NCBI GenBank assembly: GCA_036384915.1
Contig: DASVLJ010000078.1
Location: forward strand, 62,001-126,000
Origin: PKWO01 sp036384915
GTDB lineage: Bacteria; Pseudomonadota; Gammaproteobacteria; Burkholderiales; Burkholderiaceae_D
Direction: 5' to 3'
DNA length: 64,000 bases
A program made the position numbers and the translations under genes. Within the stretch, counting starts at the first letter, position 1. Every line of letters begins with the position of its first letter. Positions 43,093 to 53,891 of the stretch are shown here, piece after piece. A model generated the notes under the pieces. The model did no database searches, was not told the DNA's origin, and saw nothing but the letters and a program-made list of their open reading frames with translations.

Positions 43093-43881
43093 ATGAACTC
43101 TCGAGATACCAAACTTGTGCAATCGGCGGAACCGGATGGCCGGGCGGGGAACTCCGTCGGCGTGCCTTCCGCCGCGCGCGAGGTTGTGTGCGCGATGCGG
43201 GGCATCGCAAAAACCTACGTGGCGGGCGAAGTGCGGATTCAGGCGCTCGACGGCATCGACCTCGACTTGTACAAAGGGGAGTTCGTGGTGCTGCTGGGCG
43301 CATCGGGCAGCGGCAAGTCCACGTTTCTGAACATTCTGGGCGGCCTCGATACGCCTTCAAGCGGCTGGCTTCACTATCTGGACCATGACCTTACCAGCGC
43401 CGACGACAAGGCGCTGACGCGCTTTCGGCGCGAGCACGTGGGCTTTGTTTTCCAGTTCTATAACCTGATTCCCAGTCTGACGGCATTGGAGAACGTCCAG
43501 CTCGTGACCGAGATTGCCGAGCATCCGATGGACCCTGCCGCTGCGTTGTCCGTGGTCGGGCTGGGCGACCGTCTGCACCATTTTCCGGCGCAGCTGTCCG
43601 GCGGCGAACAGCAGCGGGTGGCGATCGCGAGGGCCGTCGCCAAGCGGCCGGACATCCTCCTGTGCGACGAGCCGACCGGCGCGCTCGACTCCGCCACGGG
43701 CAGGATCGTCCTGGAAGCGCTCGCCGACGCCAATCGCGAGTTCGGCACGACGGCGGTGATCATCACCCATAACGCCGCGATAGCAAACATGGCCGACCGC
43801 GTGCTGCATATGAGCAGCGGAAAAATCACGCGGATCGAGAAAAACGCCGTGCGTACTCCGGCGATGGAAATCGCATGGTAA
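43093..43881 (+). CDS. ABC transporter ATP-binding protein (MacB/LolD type)
   Basis: The 262-residue ATPase has Walker A GASGSGKS (69-76), the FQFYNLIPSLTALENVQL region, signature LSGGEQQRV, Walker B ILLCDEPTGALD and switch histidine in IITHNA. These place it with the LolD/MacB/FtsE group that works with FtsX-type permeases. About 28 extra residues precede the domain. It overlaps the permease gene by 7 bp. Behind an FNR-type promoter. Confidence 0.92.
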   Translation: MNSRDTKLVQSAEPDGRAGNSVGVPSAAREVVCAMRGIAKTYVAGEVRIQALDGIDLDLYKGEFVVLLGASGSGKSTFLNILGGLDTPSSGWLHYLDHDLTSADDKALTRFRREHVGFVFQFYNLIPSLTALENVQLVTEIAEHPMDPAAALSVVGLGDRLHHFPAQLSGGEQQRVAIARAVAKRPDILLCDEPTGALDSATGRIVLEALADANREFGTTAVIITHNAAIANMADRVLHMSSGKITRIEKNAVRTPAMEIAW

Positions 43882-46238
43882 GCATGCTCGACAGGAAATT
43901 GCTGCGCGACCTGTGGCGCATGCGCAGCCAGGCGCTGGCGGTGGCGCTGGTGGCGATGGCCGGCATCGCGACCTTCGTCACCATGCGCGGTTCCTACGAG
44001 GCCCTGTTGACCTCGCAGGCCGCCTACTACGAAAAATACCGCTTTGCCGACATCTTCGTCAACGTCAAGCGCGCGCCGCTTTCGCTTGCCGAACGGGTGC
44101 GCGCCATTCCCGGCATCGGCGAGGTCGATACCCGCGTGGTGTTCGACGCCTCGCTCGACGTTCCCGGGCTTGACGAGCCGGCCAGTGCGCGCCTGGTATC
44201 CCTGCCCGAATGGCCCGACACGGGCTTGAATCGCGTGCACATCAGGAGCGGGCGCGCGCCCCTGCCGGGCGCCGGGGACGAAGCGCTGGCAAGCGAAGCC
44301 TTTTCCCAGGCGAACCGCTTGAAGCCGGGCGACACCCTGCAGGCGGTGATCAACGGCAGAAAGGAGGCGCTTCGCATTGTCGGCATCGCAATCTCGCCCG
44401 AGTACGTCAGTGAAATCAAGGGCAACAGTTTTCCCGACAATCGCCGCTTCGGCGTCCTGTGGATGGGCCGCGATGCGCTCGCCGCCGCCTCGAACATGCG
44501 CGACGGCTTCAACGATCTGGCCGCGACGATTTCCCCTGCCGCCAGCGAACAGCGCATCATCGAGCAACTGGACGCCATGTTGGCGCCATACGGCACCTTG
44601 GGTGCCTATGGCCGCAAGGAACAGATTTCGCACAATTTCCTCGACAACGAATTGTCCCAGGACAGGGTCACGAGCACGGTGCTGCCGGCGATCTTTCTCG
44701 CCGTTGCGGCCTTTCTCATCCACAACGTCCTGTCGCGGTTCACGGCATTGCAGCGGGCCCAGATCGGCCTGGTAAAGAGCTTCGGCTACGAAGATTCCGC
44801 GGTCGCGTGGCATTACTTGAAGTTTGCCCTGGTGACGGTACTGGCCGGGGGCATCGCGGGCATCGCCGTGGGCACCGTGCTGGGCAAGGGCCTGGCCCGG
44901 ATGTATGCAAACTTTTTTCATTTTCCCGACCTGCGCTTCTCCTTGTCGGCCTCCTCGATTTTCATGGCCGCGGCGATCGCGGCTGCGTCGGCGGCAGTGG
45001 GCTCGGCAATTTCCGTCCGCAAGGCGCTGTCCTTACCGCCGGCCGAGGCGATGCGGCCGGAGCAGCCCGGCCGGTTCAAGCCCGGCCCGCTGGAGCGCCT
45101 GGGATTGCAGCGCATCATGGCTTTGCCGGTGCGCATGGTGTTGCGCAACCTGGAGCGCCGGCCGATGAGAACCCTGCTTTCGATAACCGGGATGGCGCTG
45201 GCGGTGGCGCTGGTAGTCACAGGCCAATTCAGCTTCGATGCGCTCAATGAGATCATCCGTCTCCAGTTTCGCGTATCGCAGCGCGACGACGCCACGGTCG
45301 TCTTCAACGAGGTGCGCGACCAATCCGTCGCCGACAGTCTGGCATCGCTTCCGGGCGTGCTCAGGGTCGAGACCTTTCGCAATCTTCCGGTCCGGTTGGT
45401 TTCCGGCCATCGTTCCAAGAAGACCGTGATCATGGGATTGGGGCGGGAGCGGCAGTTGCGCATGATCCTGGACGAAGCGGAACGGAAATTGGAGCTGCCG
45501 CCCGAAGGGATCGTCCTCAACGCCAAGCTCGCCGAGTTGCTGGGCGCCCGCGTCGGCTTCCCGCTGGCCGTGGAGGTGTTGGAAGGGCGGCGGCAGGTGC
45601 TGTCGGTGCCCGTCACGCGAATCGTAGACGAACCCATCGGCGCATTCGCCTACATGGATTCCGGCGCGCTGGCGCGCCTTTTGTCCGAGCCGGAAAGCGC
45701 GAGCGGCGCATTCCTCTCGGTGGATTCGGCATATCAGGCGGCGCTTTACCGGACCTTGAAGACCATCCCGGCTATCGGCAACGTGAGCCTGCGCGAAGCC
45801 ACCCTTCAAAGTTTTCTCGCCACGGTCGCCGAAAACATGCGCATCAATACCACGGTGCTGCTCGCCTTCGCCTGCATCATTGCGTTCGGCGTGGTGTACA
45901 ACTCCGCGCGCATTGCGCTCTCGGAGCACGCGGTGGAACTGGCCAGCTTGCGCATATTGGGTTTCACGCGCGAGGAAGTCGGCGCCATGCTGCTGGGCGA
46001 GCAAGCCTTGCTGACCCTGACCGCCATTCCGCTGGGATGCGCGATCGGCTACGGTTTCGCCGCGCTGCTGTCGGCCTTGTTGAGCCAGGAACTGTTCCGC
46101 ATTCCGCTCGTGGTCAGCTCGAAGACCTTCCTGCTGTCGGCCTGCGCCGTGCTGGTGGCCGCGGCGGTGTCCGGCTATCTGGTATGGCGCAAAGTGCGAA
46201 GGCTTGACCTCATTGAAGTCCTGAAGACACGCGAATAG
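43875..46238 (+). CDS. FtsX-like ABC transporter permease
   Basis: The 787-residue permease has an N-terminal helix (SQALAVALVAMAGIATFV), a first periplasmic domain, a first FtsX domain (helices around 265-385), a second membrane entry (LSITGMALAVALVVTGQ), a second periplasmic domain and a final FtsX domain (about 650-775). Two FtsX units in one chain is the LolC/DevC-like long form. The first ATG at 43875 overlaps the ATPase gene; an ATG at 43884 is also possible. Confidence 0.88.
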   Translation: MVSMLDRKLLRDLWRMRSQALAVALVAMAGIATFVTMRGSYEALLTSQAAYYEKYRFADIFVNVKRAPLSLAERVRAIPGIGEVDTRVVFDASLDVPGLDEPASARLVSLPEWPDTGLNRVHIRSGRAPLPGAGDEALASEAFSQANRLKPGDTLQAVINGRKEALRIVGIAISPEYVSEIKGNSFPDNRRFGVLWMGRDALAAASNMRDGFNDLAATISPAASEQRIIEQLDAMLAPYGTLGAYGRKEQISHNFLDNELSQDRVTSTVLPAIFLAVAAFLIHNVLSRFTALQRAQIGLVKSFGYEDSAVAWHYLKFALVTVLAGGIAGIAVGTVLGKGLARMYANFFHFPDLRFSLSASSIFMAAAIAAASAAVGSAISVRKALSLPPAEAMRPEQPGRFKPGPLERLGLQRIMALPVRMVLRNLERRPMRTLLSITGMALAVALVVTGQFSFDALNEIIRLQFRVSQRDDATVVFNEVRDQSVADSLASLPGVLRVETFRNLPVRLVSGHRSKKTVIMGLGRERQLRMILDEAERKLELPPEGIVLNAKLAELLGARVGFPLAVEVLEGRRQVLSVPVTRIVDEPIGAFAYMDSGALARLLSEPESASGAFLSVDSAYQAALYRTLKTIPAIGNVSLREATLQSFLATVAENMRINTTVLLAFACIIAFGVVYNSARIALSEHAVELASLRILGFTREEVGAMLLGEQALLTLTAIPLGCAIGYGFAALLSALLSQELFRIPLVVSSKTFLLSACAVLVAAAVSGYLVWRKVRRLDLIEVLKTRE

Positions 46239-46246
46239 GGCAAACG

Positions 46247-47482
46247 ATGGAAAAGGCAAATCCCCCAGATTCCCCCGGCCGGCGGCTTGTTTCGTCGCTG
46301 ACGCGGGCTCCCCTGGCCGTCCTCAAATGGATGCTCGCGGCCGCCGCGCTGGCCGTGGCGCTCTGGCTGGCATTCGGCCCCTCCGCAATCAAGGTGGAAC
46401 TCGCCAGGGTGGAGCAGGGGCCGATGCAGGTCACGGTGGACAATCAAGGGCGGGTGCGGATGCACGATGTGTATGTCGTCGCCGCGCCGGTGGCCGGGGC
46501 CTTGCAACGCGTCGAACTGCACGAGGGCGACCCTGTCAGGAAAGGTCAGCTTGTCGCGTCCCTTCGACCGCTGCCGATGGATGCGCGCCAGAAACAGGAG
46601 GCCGCCGCCCGGCTGGAGGCGGCCAAGGCGCTGGCGCGCGAAGCCGAACTGGGCACGCAAAAGGCTTACACCGACCTGCAACTGGCGACGAGCGAACAGG
46701 CGCGCGTGGAACAGCTGATCAAGGGCAATTTCATTTCGCCCCAGGCCGCCGACAAGACCCGCGCCGGCGAGGCCGCGGCCCGTGCGCTATGGAATGCGGC
46801 CAAGTCGCGAGAACGCGCGGCGTTCGCCGATGTCAAGGCGGCGGAAGCGGCCTTGGCGTCGAGCGGTGTTTCCGGCGCCGCCGCCCGGCCGATACCGCTT
46901 TATTCCCCGGTCGACGGCTATATCGTCAAGATCGACGAGAAAAGCGAGCGCACCGTCAACACCGGCACGCCGCTGATGGGCATCGGCGACCCTGCGCGTT
47001 ATGAAATCGTCGTCGACGTTCTCTCCACCGACGCGGTCAAAATCCAGCCCGGCGACACGATGCTGCTGGACGGCTGGGGCGGCGGAAAGACGTTGCGGGC
47101 GGAAGTGAAATTGGTCGAGCCCGTGGCCTTCACGAAAATATCGGCGCTGGGGGTGGAAGAGCAGCGGGTCAATGTATTGGCCGACCCCGTGGACGCCCTC
47201 GGCCCGCTCGGCGACGGATATCGCATCGAGGCACGCATTGTCGTCTGGTCGGCGCAGCGCACGCTCAAGGTTGCCGGCAGCAGCGTCTTCCGCGTCGGCG
47301 ACGCCTGGCATGTTTTTGTCGTCGATCACGGGCGGGCGCAGGAAAAAGAAGTCGAGACAGGCCGGCGCAATCGGGACGAGGTGCAGATACTGGGCGGCTT
47401 GGCCCCGGGCGCATATGTCGTGCGTTATCCGGGCACGCAGATCAGGAGCGGCGTTCGGGTTGAGGCGATGGCGGGCCAATAG
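46247..47482 (+). CDS. HlyD-type membrane fusion protein of the ABC export operon
   Basis: The 411-residue protein has a membrane anchor (WMLAAAALAVALWLAF, about 28-43), a lipoyl domain (VYVVAAPVAGALQRVELHEG), a coiled coil (EAAARLEAAKALAREAELG) and RPIPLYSPVDGYIVKIDEKS, then barrel domains. It lies 8 bp after the permease. With the ATPase and permease it forms a DevBCA/MacAB-like export system; the outer-membrane partner and substrate are unknown. It converges with the diguanylate cyclase gene. Confidence 0.88.
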   Translation: MEKANPPDSPGRRLVSSLTRAPLAVLKWMLAAAALAVALWLAFGPSAIKVELARVEQGPMQVTVDNQGRVRMHDVYVVAAPVAGALQRVELHEGDPVRKGQLVASLRPLPMDARQKQEAAARLEAAKALAREAELGTQKAYTDLQLATSEQARVEQLIKGNFISPQAADKTRAGEAAARALWNAAKSRERAAFADVKAAEAALASSGVSGAAARPIPLYSPVDGYIVKIDEKSERTVNTGTPLMGIGDPARYEIVVDVLSTDAVKIQPGDTMLLDGWGGGKTLRAEVKLVEPVAFTKISALGVEEQRVNVLADPVDALGPLGDGYRIEARIVVWSAQRTLKVAGSSVFRVGDAWHVFVVDHGRAQEKEVETGRRNRDEVQILGGLAPGAYVVRYPGTQIRSGVRVEAMAGQ

Positions 47483-47605
47483 CGTTTTGAGCGCTGCACC
47501 AAACCCTCGAAAGCGCCGATGCCGCGGCGAGCATGCGACCGGGATGTGCCGGCCTGTCGGGCAATGGTGCTGCTACCGTACGCTTCGGACGTGTCGCCGG
47601 AGCCT

Positions 47606-48460
47606 TCAGTTGCTCACCGCGATAGCCGAAGCGTTCTTCCCGGAACGCTTTGCCGTGTACATCAACCGATCGACGGATTCAAGCGCTTGGCAGGCATTTG
47701 CAGGGGCGGACATGAAGGTCTTGCAACCGACGCTGGCGGTCACCGCGTAGCCCGCATCCTGCATTGCGCATTCGATCGCGATGCGCAACGACTCCGCAAT
47801 ATGCTTGCTATCATCCGCGCGTGCGCCAACGATCAAAACAGCAAACTCGTCGCCGCCCAGGCGCGACACAAAGTCGATTGCGCGTGTGGAGCGCAGAAGA
47901 ACCCGCGCAGTTCTTTGCAGTGCATCGTCACCGACAGCATGCCCCCGCAAGTCGTTGAGCGCCTTGAATCCGTCCAAGTCGATGACGGCAATCGATACTG
48001 CCGTTCCAAAGCGACGCTGCCGGGCCAATTCCTTCTGCAGCGCTTCATCGAAGCCTCGCCGGTTCAGCAGTCGTGTGAGCGGGTCCCTGATGGCATCGCT
48101 TTCCACGTTCAGATAATTCTTTCTCGCATGCCACGCCAGCCACGTTGTGGCCGACATTGTGGCAAGCCCAATGAAGGCATTTACCAGAAAAGAACTGAAT
48201 TGGAAATCGTCGATAAATAGCGTTAAAAGCTGTGAAAGGCCGGCAAACAGCAGAACGCATGCGGTAAGCCGCCGGTTGGCGCAATGGAACACAAAGAAAC
48301 TTGTGGGAAGCGCGTAGAGCGTGTGCAATTGGATGTCGGAACCGGATATCAAGTCGGCAGCACCGACAACGACGACAAGGAGGATGCTGACCGCGAGCGC
48401 CAAACTGCACGGAATCTTCCCCGGCGTAACCAGCTTTTTAATTATTGCAGTGGTGCCCAT
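47606..48460 (-). CDS. Membrane diguanylate cyclase (GGDEF)
   Basis: The 284-residue protein has about five hydrophobic segments in residues 17-110 (MASE-like), then a GGDEF domain (DPLTRLLNRRGFDEAL, DLDGFKALND). The active site is intact (GGDEF, 202-206), and an inhibitory site RAID (193-196) stands the canonical five residues before it, so it should make cyclic di-GMP with product inhibition. The ATG at 48460 has GGAG at 6 bases; an ATG two codons earlier touches the GGAG, and the longer open frame upstream lacks one. An FNR-like promoter is predicted upstream. Confidence 0.9.
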   Translation of the reverse strand: MGTTAIIKKLVTPGKIPCSLALAVSILLVVVVGAADLISGSDIQLHTLYALPTSFFVFHCANRRLTACVLLFAGLSQLLTLFIDDFQFSSFLVNAFIGLATMSATTWLAWHARKNYLNVESDAIRDPLTRLLNRRGFDEALQKELARQRRFGTAVSIAVIDLDGFKALNDLRGHAVGDDALQRTARVLLRSTRAIDFVSRLGGDEFAVLIVGARADDSKHIAESLRIAIECAMQDAGYAVTASVGCKTFMSAPANACQALESVDRLMYTAKRSGKNASAIAVSN

Positions 48461-48623
48461 GCCCATCTCCGATGTAACGTGTTGAATGCCACAGGCTGGA
48501 AAAAATCTATCCGTCGCGTACCCTAATACATCTGGTACGGGGCGTATCTGCACAGTGGCGGCAATTGCTCACCGCATGCGCTATTGCTGCAGTTGCGGGT
48601 GCGGAGAGCATGTCGTTTGGGAG

Positions 48624-48665
48624 ATGCTAAAGCTCGAATTGGGGAATTATTTTGACTAAAATCAA
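48624..48665 (-). promoter_or_regulatory. FNR-type promoter of the diguanylate cyclase gene
   Basis: The box TTGACTAAAATCAA (48652-48665, one mismatch) and minus-strand -10 TAGCAT (48624-48629) have centres 32 bp apart, about 160 bp upstream of the ATG. Confidence 0.5.
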
Positions 48666-48814
48666 GATTTTGCTGAAAAGCACTATTGGGACTTCAATGA
48701 ACGCCAGCGGGACAGAATGCCAGGAAGCCGGGCTCGACAGGCGAACCAGTCATCATCGATGACGCCATGCCCATGCCGGAAATCCCATGAGCCAGGCCAA
48801 CAATTGAAAAGGCC

Positions 48815-48844
48815 AAAAAAAAAGCCCGCCGATCGGGCGGGCTT
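48815..48844 (-). terminator. Rho-independent terminator
   Basis: On the minus strand AAGCCCGCC / GGCGGGCTT forms a 9-bp stem with a 5-base loop, the downstream arm running into nine Ts. It ends the candidate small RNA and could also stop read-through from the FGGY kinase operon. Confidence 0.85.
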
Positions 48845-48881
48845 GAATCCATGCCAAAGGAGGAGAGACATGGAGGAGACA
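48815..48881 (-). ncRNA. Candidate small RNA with two anti-Shine-Dalgarno motifs
   Basis: On the minus strand, -10 TATACT (48888-48893) is followed after about 7 bases by a stretch containing TCTCCTCCA and then TCTCCTCCTTTGG, both complementary to Shine-Dalgarno sequences, and then a strong terminator hairpin with nine Ts. The predicted RNA is about 67 nt. This layout resembles the cuckoo-type sRNAs (CcsR) described in alphaproteobacteria, which carry CCUCCUCC-like loops. No -35 is strong (TTAGCC at 18 bp). The alternative is a plus-strand leader with a strong ribosome site and a 13-codon frame (48870-48911), but the T-run fits only the minus strand. Confidence 0.55.
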
Positions 48882-48945
48882 AACGGAAGTATAGGGATTA
48901 ACCCTGGGTAAGGCTAATTTTGAATTCACATATCAGATATACTGT

Positions 48946-48975
48946 TTGTGAATATCTGCGCTCGCACCATATAAT
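48946..48975 (+). promoter_or_regulatory. Orphan plus-strand promoter in AT-rich patch
   Basis: TTGTGA (48946-48951), an 18-bp spacer and a perfect TATAAT (48970-48975) point toward the 3' end of the minus-strand kinase gene. An inverted repeat CAGATAT / ATATCTG (48934-48958) overlaps its -35. No plus-strand gene follows. Confidence 0.35.
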
Positions 48976-49060
48976 ATGACAAACAGGTGACAAGATCGTT
49001 CAAGCCTCCGGCCGCTTTCCTTGTCTTTCGCTCAATTTCCGGCAATTTGTGGCGATATTT

Positions 49061-50625
49061 TCAGATCTGGCGCGGATATCCGGTGATTTTCTGAATGTCC
49101 CGGTATAGCGGTTGCAGCCTGGGATACATTTCCTTATACACGCGGCGGTACAGTGCGTCATAAACCTTGTGGTTGGCCGGGTCGGGCTCGAAGGTCCTCC
49201 CCACGCGGGTCATGGCGGCAATGGCAGCCGGAAAATTCCGGTGATAACCAAGGCCGACCGCGGCATCAATGGCCGCACCAAGGCCGGAAGTCTCGTAGAT
49301 GTGCGGCCGCTCCGCGGGTAAACCGAAGATATCGGCCGTTAATTGCATCGCGGCATCGCTCTGCGAGCCGCCGCCCGAGATGCGCAGCACCGTGATCGGC
49401 GTGCCGCTGCGCTTCTCTATCCTCTCCTTGCCTTCGCGCAGCGCGTAGGCCAAACCTTCGAGGATGGCACGGTAGAAATGGGCGCGCGTATGCACGTCGC
49501 CGAATCCGATCACGGCGCCCTTGGCTTCAGGGCCCGGTATCTTGATACCGGGCGTCCAGTAGGGTTGCAGCATCAAGCCCATGGAGCCGGGCGGTACGAC
49601 ATTGACCAGCTCGTCGAACAAGGCTTCCGGTGCGATTCCGCTTTCGCGTGCCGCTGTCTTTTCCAGATGGCCGAATTGTTCCTTGAACCAGTTGACCATC
49701 CAGTAGCCACGGAAGATCTGCACTTCGGTGCTGTAGCAACCGGGCACGGCCGCTGGATAGGGCGGGATGAAGGGCGTGACTTCGAGATACTTTGCGCGCG
49801 TGGTATTGATCGTGGCCGTGGTGCCGTAGGAGAGGCTGCCGATGTGCGGCGCGAGCGCGCCCGAACCTATCACTTCACATGCCTTGTCGGCAGCGGCTGC
49901 GACGAGCGGCGTGCCTTCCGGAATGCCGGTGTCGGCGGCGGCCGCAGCGGTGACGGCGCCGAAGACCGTGGCAGGCGGGACCAGTTCGGGCAGCATGCGC
50001 GGCTCGACCGGCAGCGCCTGCCATTTCCAGTCGCGCTTGCCGGCCCAGGCCAGGCGTTTGTAGTCGAAGGGGATGTAGCCGACTTGCGAGCCGGACGAAT
50101 CGACGTATTTACCGCCGAGCCGGTAGTTGAGGTATCCCGACAGCAGCAGGTATTTGTCGGTCTTGGCCCAGATGTCGGGCTGGTGCGCCTTGATCCAATT
50201 GGCTTCGGCTTCGCCACGGAAAAAATCGATGGTGTGTTCGACGCGCGCCAGCTTGAAGGCGGTTTTCCATAGCGCGCCGATGGGCGGCACCTCGTCGGTA
50301 CGGCGCTGGTCGAGCCAGAGCATGGCCGGGCGCAGGGGCTTGCCTTCGCGGTCCAGGTTGATGACGGTGGCGCGCTGCGTGGTCACGGCCACGCCCTTGA
50401 TCGCGCTTTTGGGGATGTCCGTGAGGCTCCACAGGCGGCGGCAGGCGGAGCAGACCGCATGCCAGTATTCCTCGACATCGTGCTCGGCCCAGCCGGGCTC
50501 GGCCGAGAAATAGGCGTCGAGCGTCACTTGCGACTTGGCGACGAGGTTGCCCTGCAGATCGAACAGCAGCGCGCGCACGCTTTGCGTGCCGTTGTCTATA
50601 GCGAGCAGGTAGGTATCCTCGGCAC

Positions 50626-50629
<4 letters not shown>
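49061..50629 (-). CDS. FGGY-family carbohydrate kinase
   Basis: The 522-residue sugar or polyol kinase has phosphate motif AIDNGTQSVRALLFD (10-24), substrate region WLDQRRTDEVPP, GTTATINTTRAKYL, and the C-terminal adenosine motif ISGGGSQSDAAMQLTADIFG. It is closer in feel to xylulokinase-like FGGY proteins than to glycerol kinase GlpK, so the substrate is open. The ATG overlaps the glpD stop (ATGA) and has GGGAGCG upstream. It is the last gene of the AGPS-like / GlpD / kinase operon. Confidence 0.88.
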
Positions 50630-52189
<1,560 letters not shown>

Positions 52190-52203
<14 letters not shown>

Positions 52204-53800
52204 GCGCGTCTCCCAACAGTTTGCCCGGGTTCATCATGCCTTGGGGGTCGAAGTGCCGGCACAGGGCGCGCATCGCGGCCATGCCGGCTTCGCCTTTCTC
52301 CGCCTGGAGATAAGGCGCGTGGTCGGCGCCCACGCCGTGCTGGTGGCTGATCGTGCCGCCATTGGCGACGATGGCCCGGCAGGCCGCGGCCTTGAGCTGT
52401 TTCCAGCGCTCCAGGTCGGCTTCATGGCTGCCGGCCAGGCGGTAGACGAAGGTGGTGTAGACGCTCGCGCCCTGGGCATACAGGTGCGAGAGGTGGGTGT
52501 AGGTGTGCACGCGCTCGCCGAACGCCGCCAGCGCTTCGGTCGCGCTTCGCTCCACGGCTTCCATCATGTTGCGCACGCGCGGCCAGTCGACCGCCGTTTC
52601 CACGGTGTCGATCGCATAGCCGTGCTGCCAGGCCGCATTGCGCAGGTAGACGTTCTTGAAGCGGTTCTGCTTCCACTTGTCGCCGAAGCCGCGGCCGACG
52701 TGCACGCCGGAAAATCGGCGCGCGATATCGAGCGCCTGGCCCAGAGCATGGTCGACGCTTTCCGCCGTGCCGCTGGCGCCGATCAGCAGCACGCACTTGC
52801 CTTCGCCGCAACCGCGCCATGACAGGTAATGCTGCAGCAGCCCGATCAACAACTTGTGGCCGGCTAGCGTCAGCGATGTCAGGGTTTCGACCGCGTTCGA
52901 CAGGCGCAGCATCGACAGCGGCAGCCTGGCTTGCGCCAGGGTGCGTACCGCGTCTTCGGCATGGCTCCAGTCGGGGAAAAACACCGCATGGAATTCCTCG
53001 CGTGCCGGGTGCGGCGTGATGCGCACCGTGGCTTCGGTCAAGATGCCGAGCCGGCCTTCGGACCCGAGCACCATTTCGCGCAAATCGGTGCCGGCGGCCG
53101 AGGCGGGAAAGGTCGGCAGTTCCAGCGTGCCGTCCGGCGTTTCAAGCTTGCCGCCGGCGAACAATTGCTCGATGCGGCCATAGCGCAGCGATTGCTGGCC
53201 CGAGGAGCGCGTGACCACCCAGCCGCCCAGCGTCGAATACTCGAACGATTGCGGGAAGTGGCCCAGCGTATAGCCGCGTGCGCGCAATTGCGCTTCCAGG
53301 TCCGGCCCCACCACGCCGGCGCCGAAAGTCGCCAATTGCGACGTGGGGTCGAGATCGATCAGGCGCGACAGGCGTGACAGATTGATCGTCAGCACCGGCC
53401 GGGCGCCTTCCTGCGCCGTCAGGTGGCCCACCACGCTGGTGCCGCCGCCATAGGGGATGACGGCCGCGCCGCATTGCTTCGCGTAATCGAGCAGGACGCG
53501 CACGTCGGTCGTGGTTTCGGGAAAGGCCACGCCGTCGGGCAGGGGGCCGGTCTTGCCATGGCGCAGCTTGAGCCAGTCGGGCAGGCTTTGCCCCAGGCCG
53601 TTCTTCAGGCGCGTTTCCGGCCTGGCATCGACCAGCGGGTGGGCCGGCAGGCGGCTTGCCGGGATGGCGGCCACGACCTGCTCCAGCGTGGCATCGGCAT
53701 TGGGCGTGCCCTTGCCGATGCGCTCGGCCAGGAAGGCCAGCGCGTCGGGGTTCAGGGCGAATTCGATGGAGTCGTCGCCCCATCCGTTCCAGCGTCTCAC
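52190..53800 (-). CDS. FAD-linked oxidase resembling alkyl-DHAP synthase
   Basis: The 536-residue VAO-family flavoprotein has the FAD-binding motif PYGGGTSVVGH (116-126), WVVTRSSGQQSLRYGRIEQ, LGSEGRLGILTEATVRI and, near residue 490, SHQHGVGADHAPYL, which corresponds to the histidine-rich active-site loop of alkylglycerone-phosphate synthase (AGPS). Alkyl-DHAP synthase makes the ether bond of ether lipids; whether this bacterial homologue does so or acts on another glycerol ether or hydroxyacid is unknown. It is first in the operon before glpD and a kinase, and divergent from an AraC regulator. Confidence 0.85.
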
Positions 53801-53891
53801 GATATTGTCCTCGGCGGCGGTATACTTGGCGCATCATACGCCACAGGCGGCTCGCCGTATTGCGCTTTCATGCCACGCCATTTGTCCTATC

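Larger units (their letters stand above)
48461..49060. other. Non-coding stretch between the diguanylate cyclase and FGGY kinase genes
   Basis: This 600-bp region holds an FNR-like promoter, a candidate small RNA with terminator and an AT-rich patch with a plus-strand promoter, listed separately. No protein gene was found; plus-strand open frames over the terminator are not convincing. Confidence 0.55.

Noticed and set aside
48870..48911. 13-codon plus-strand frame with a strong Shine-Dalgarno sequence
   Set aside because: The purine-rich stretch is better explained as the complement of a minus-strand small RNA, since the T-run terminator and a TATACT fit that strand; not fully excluded.
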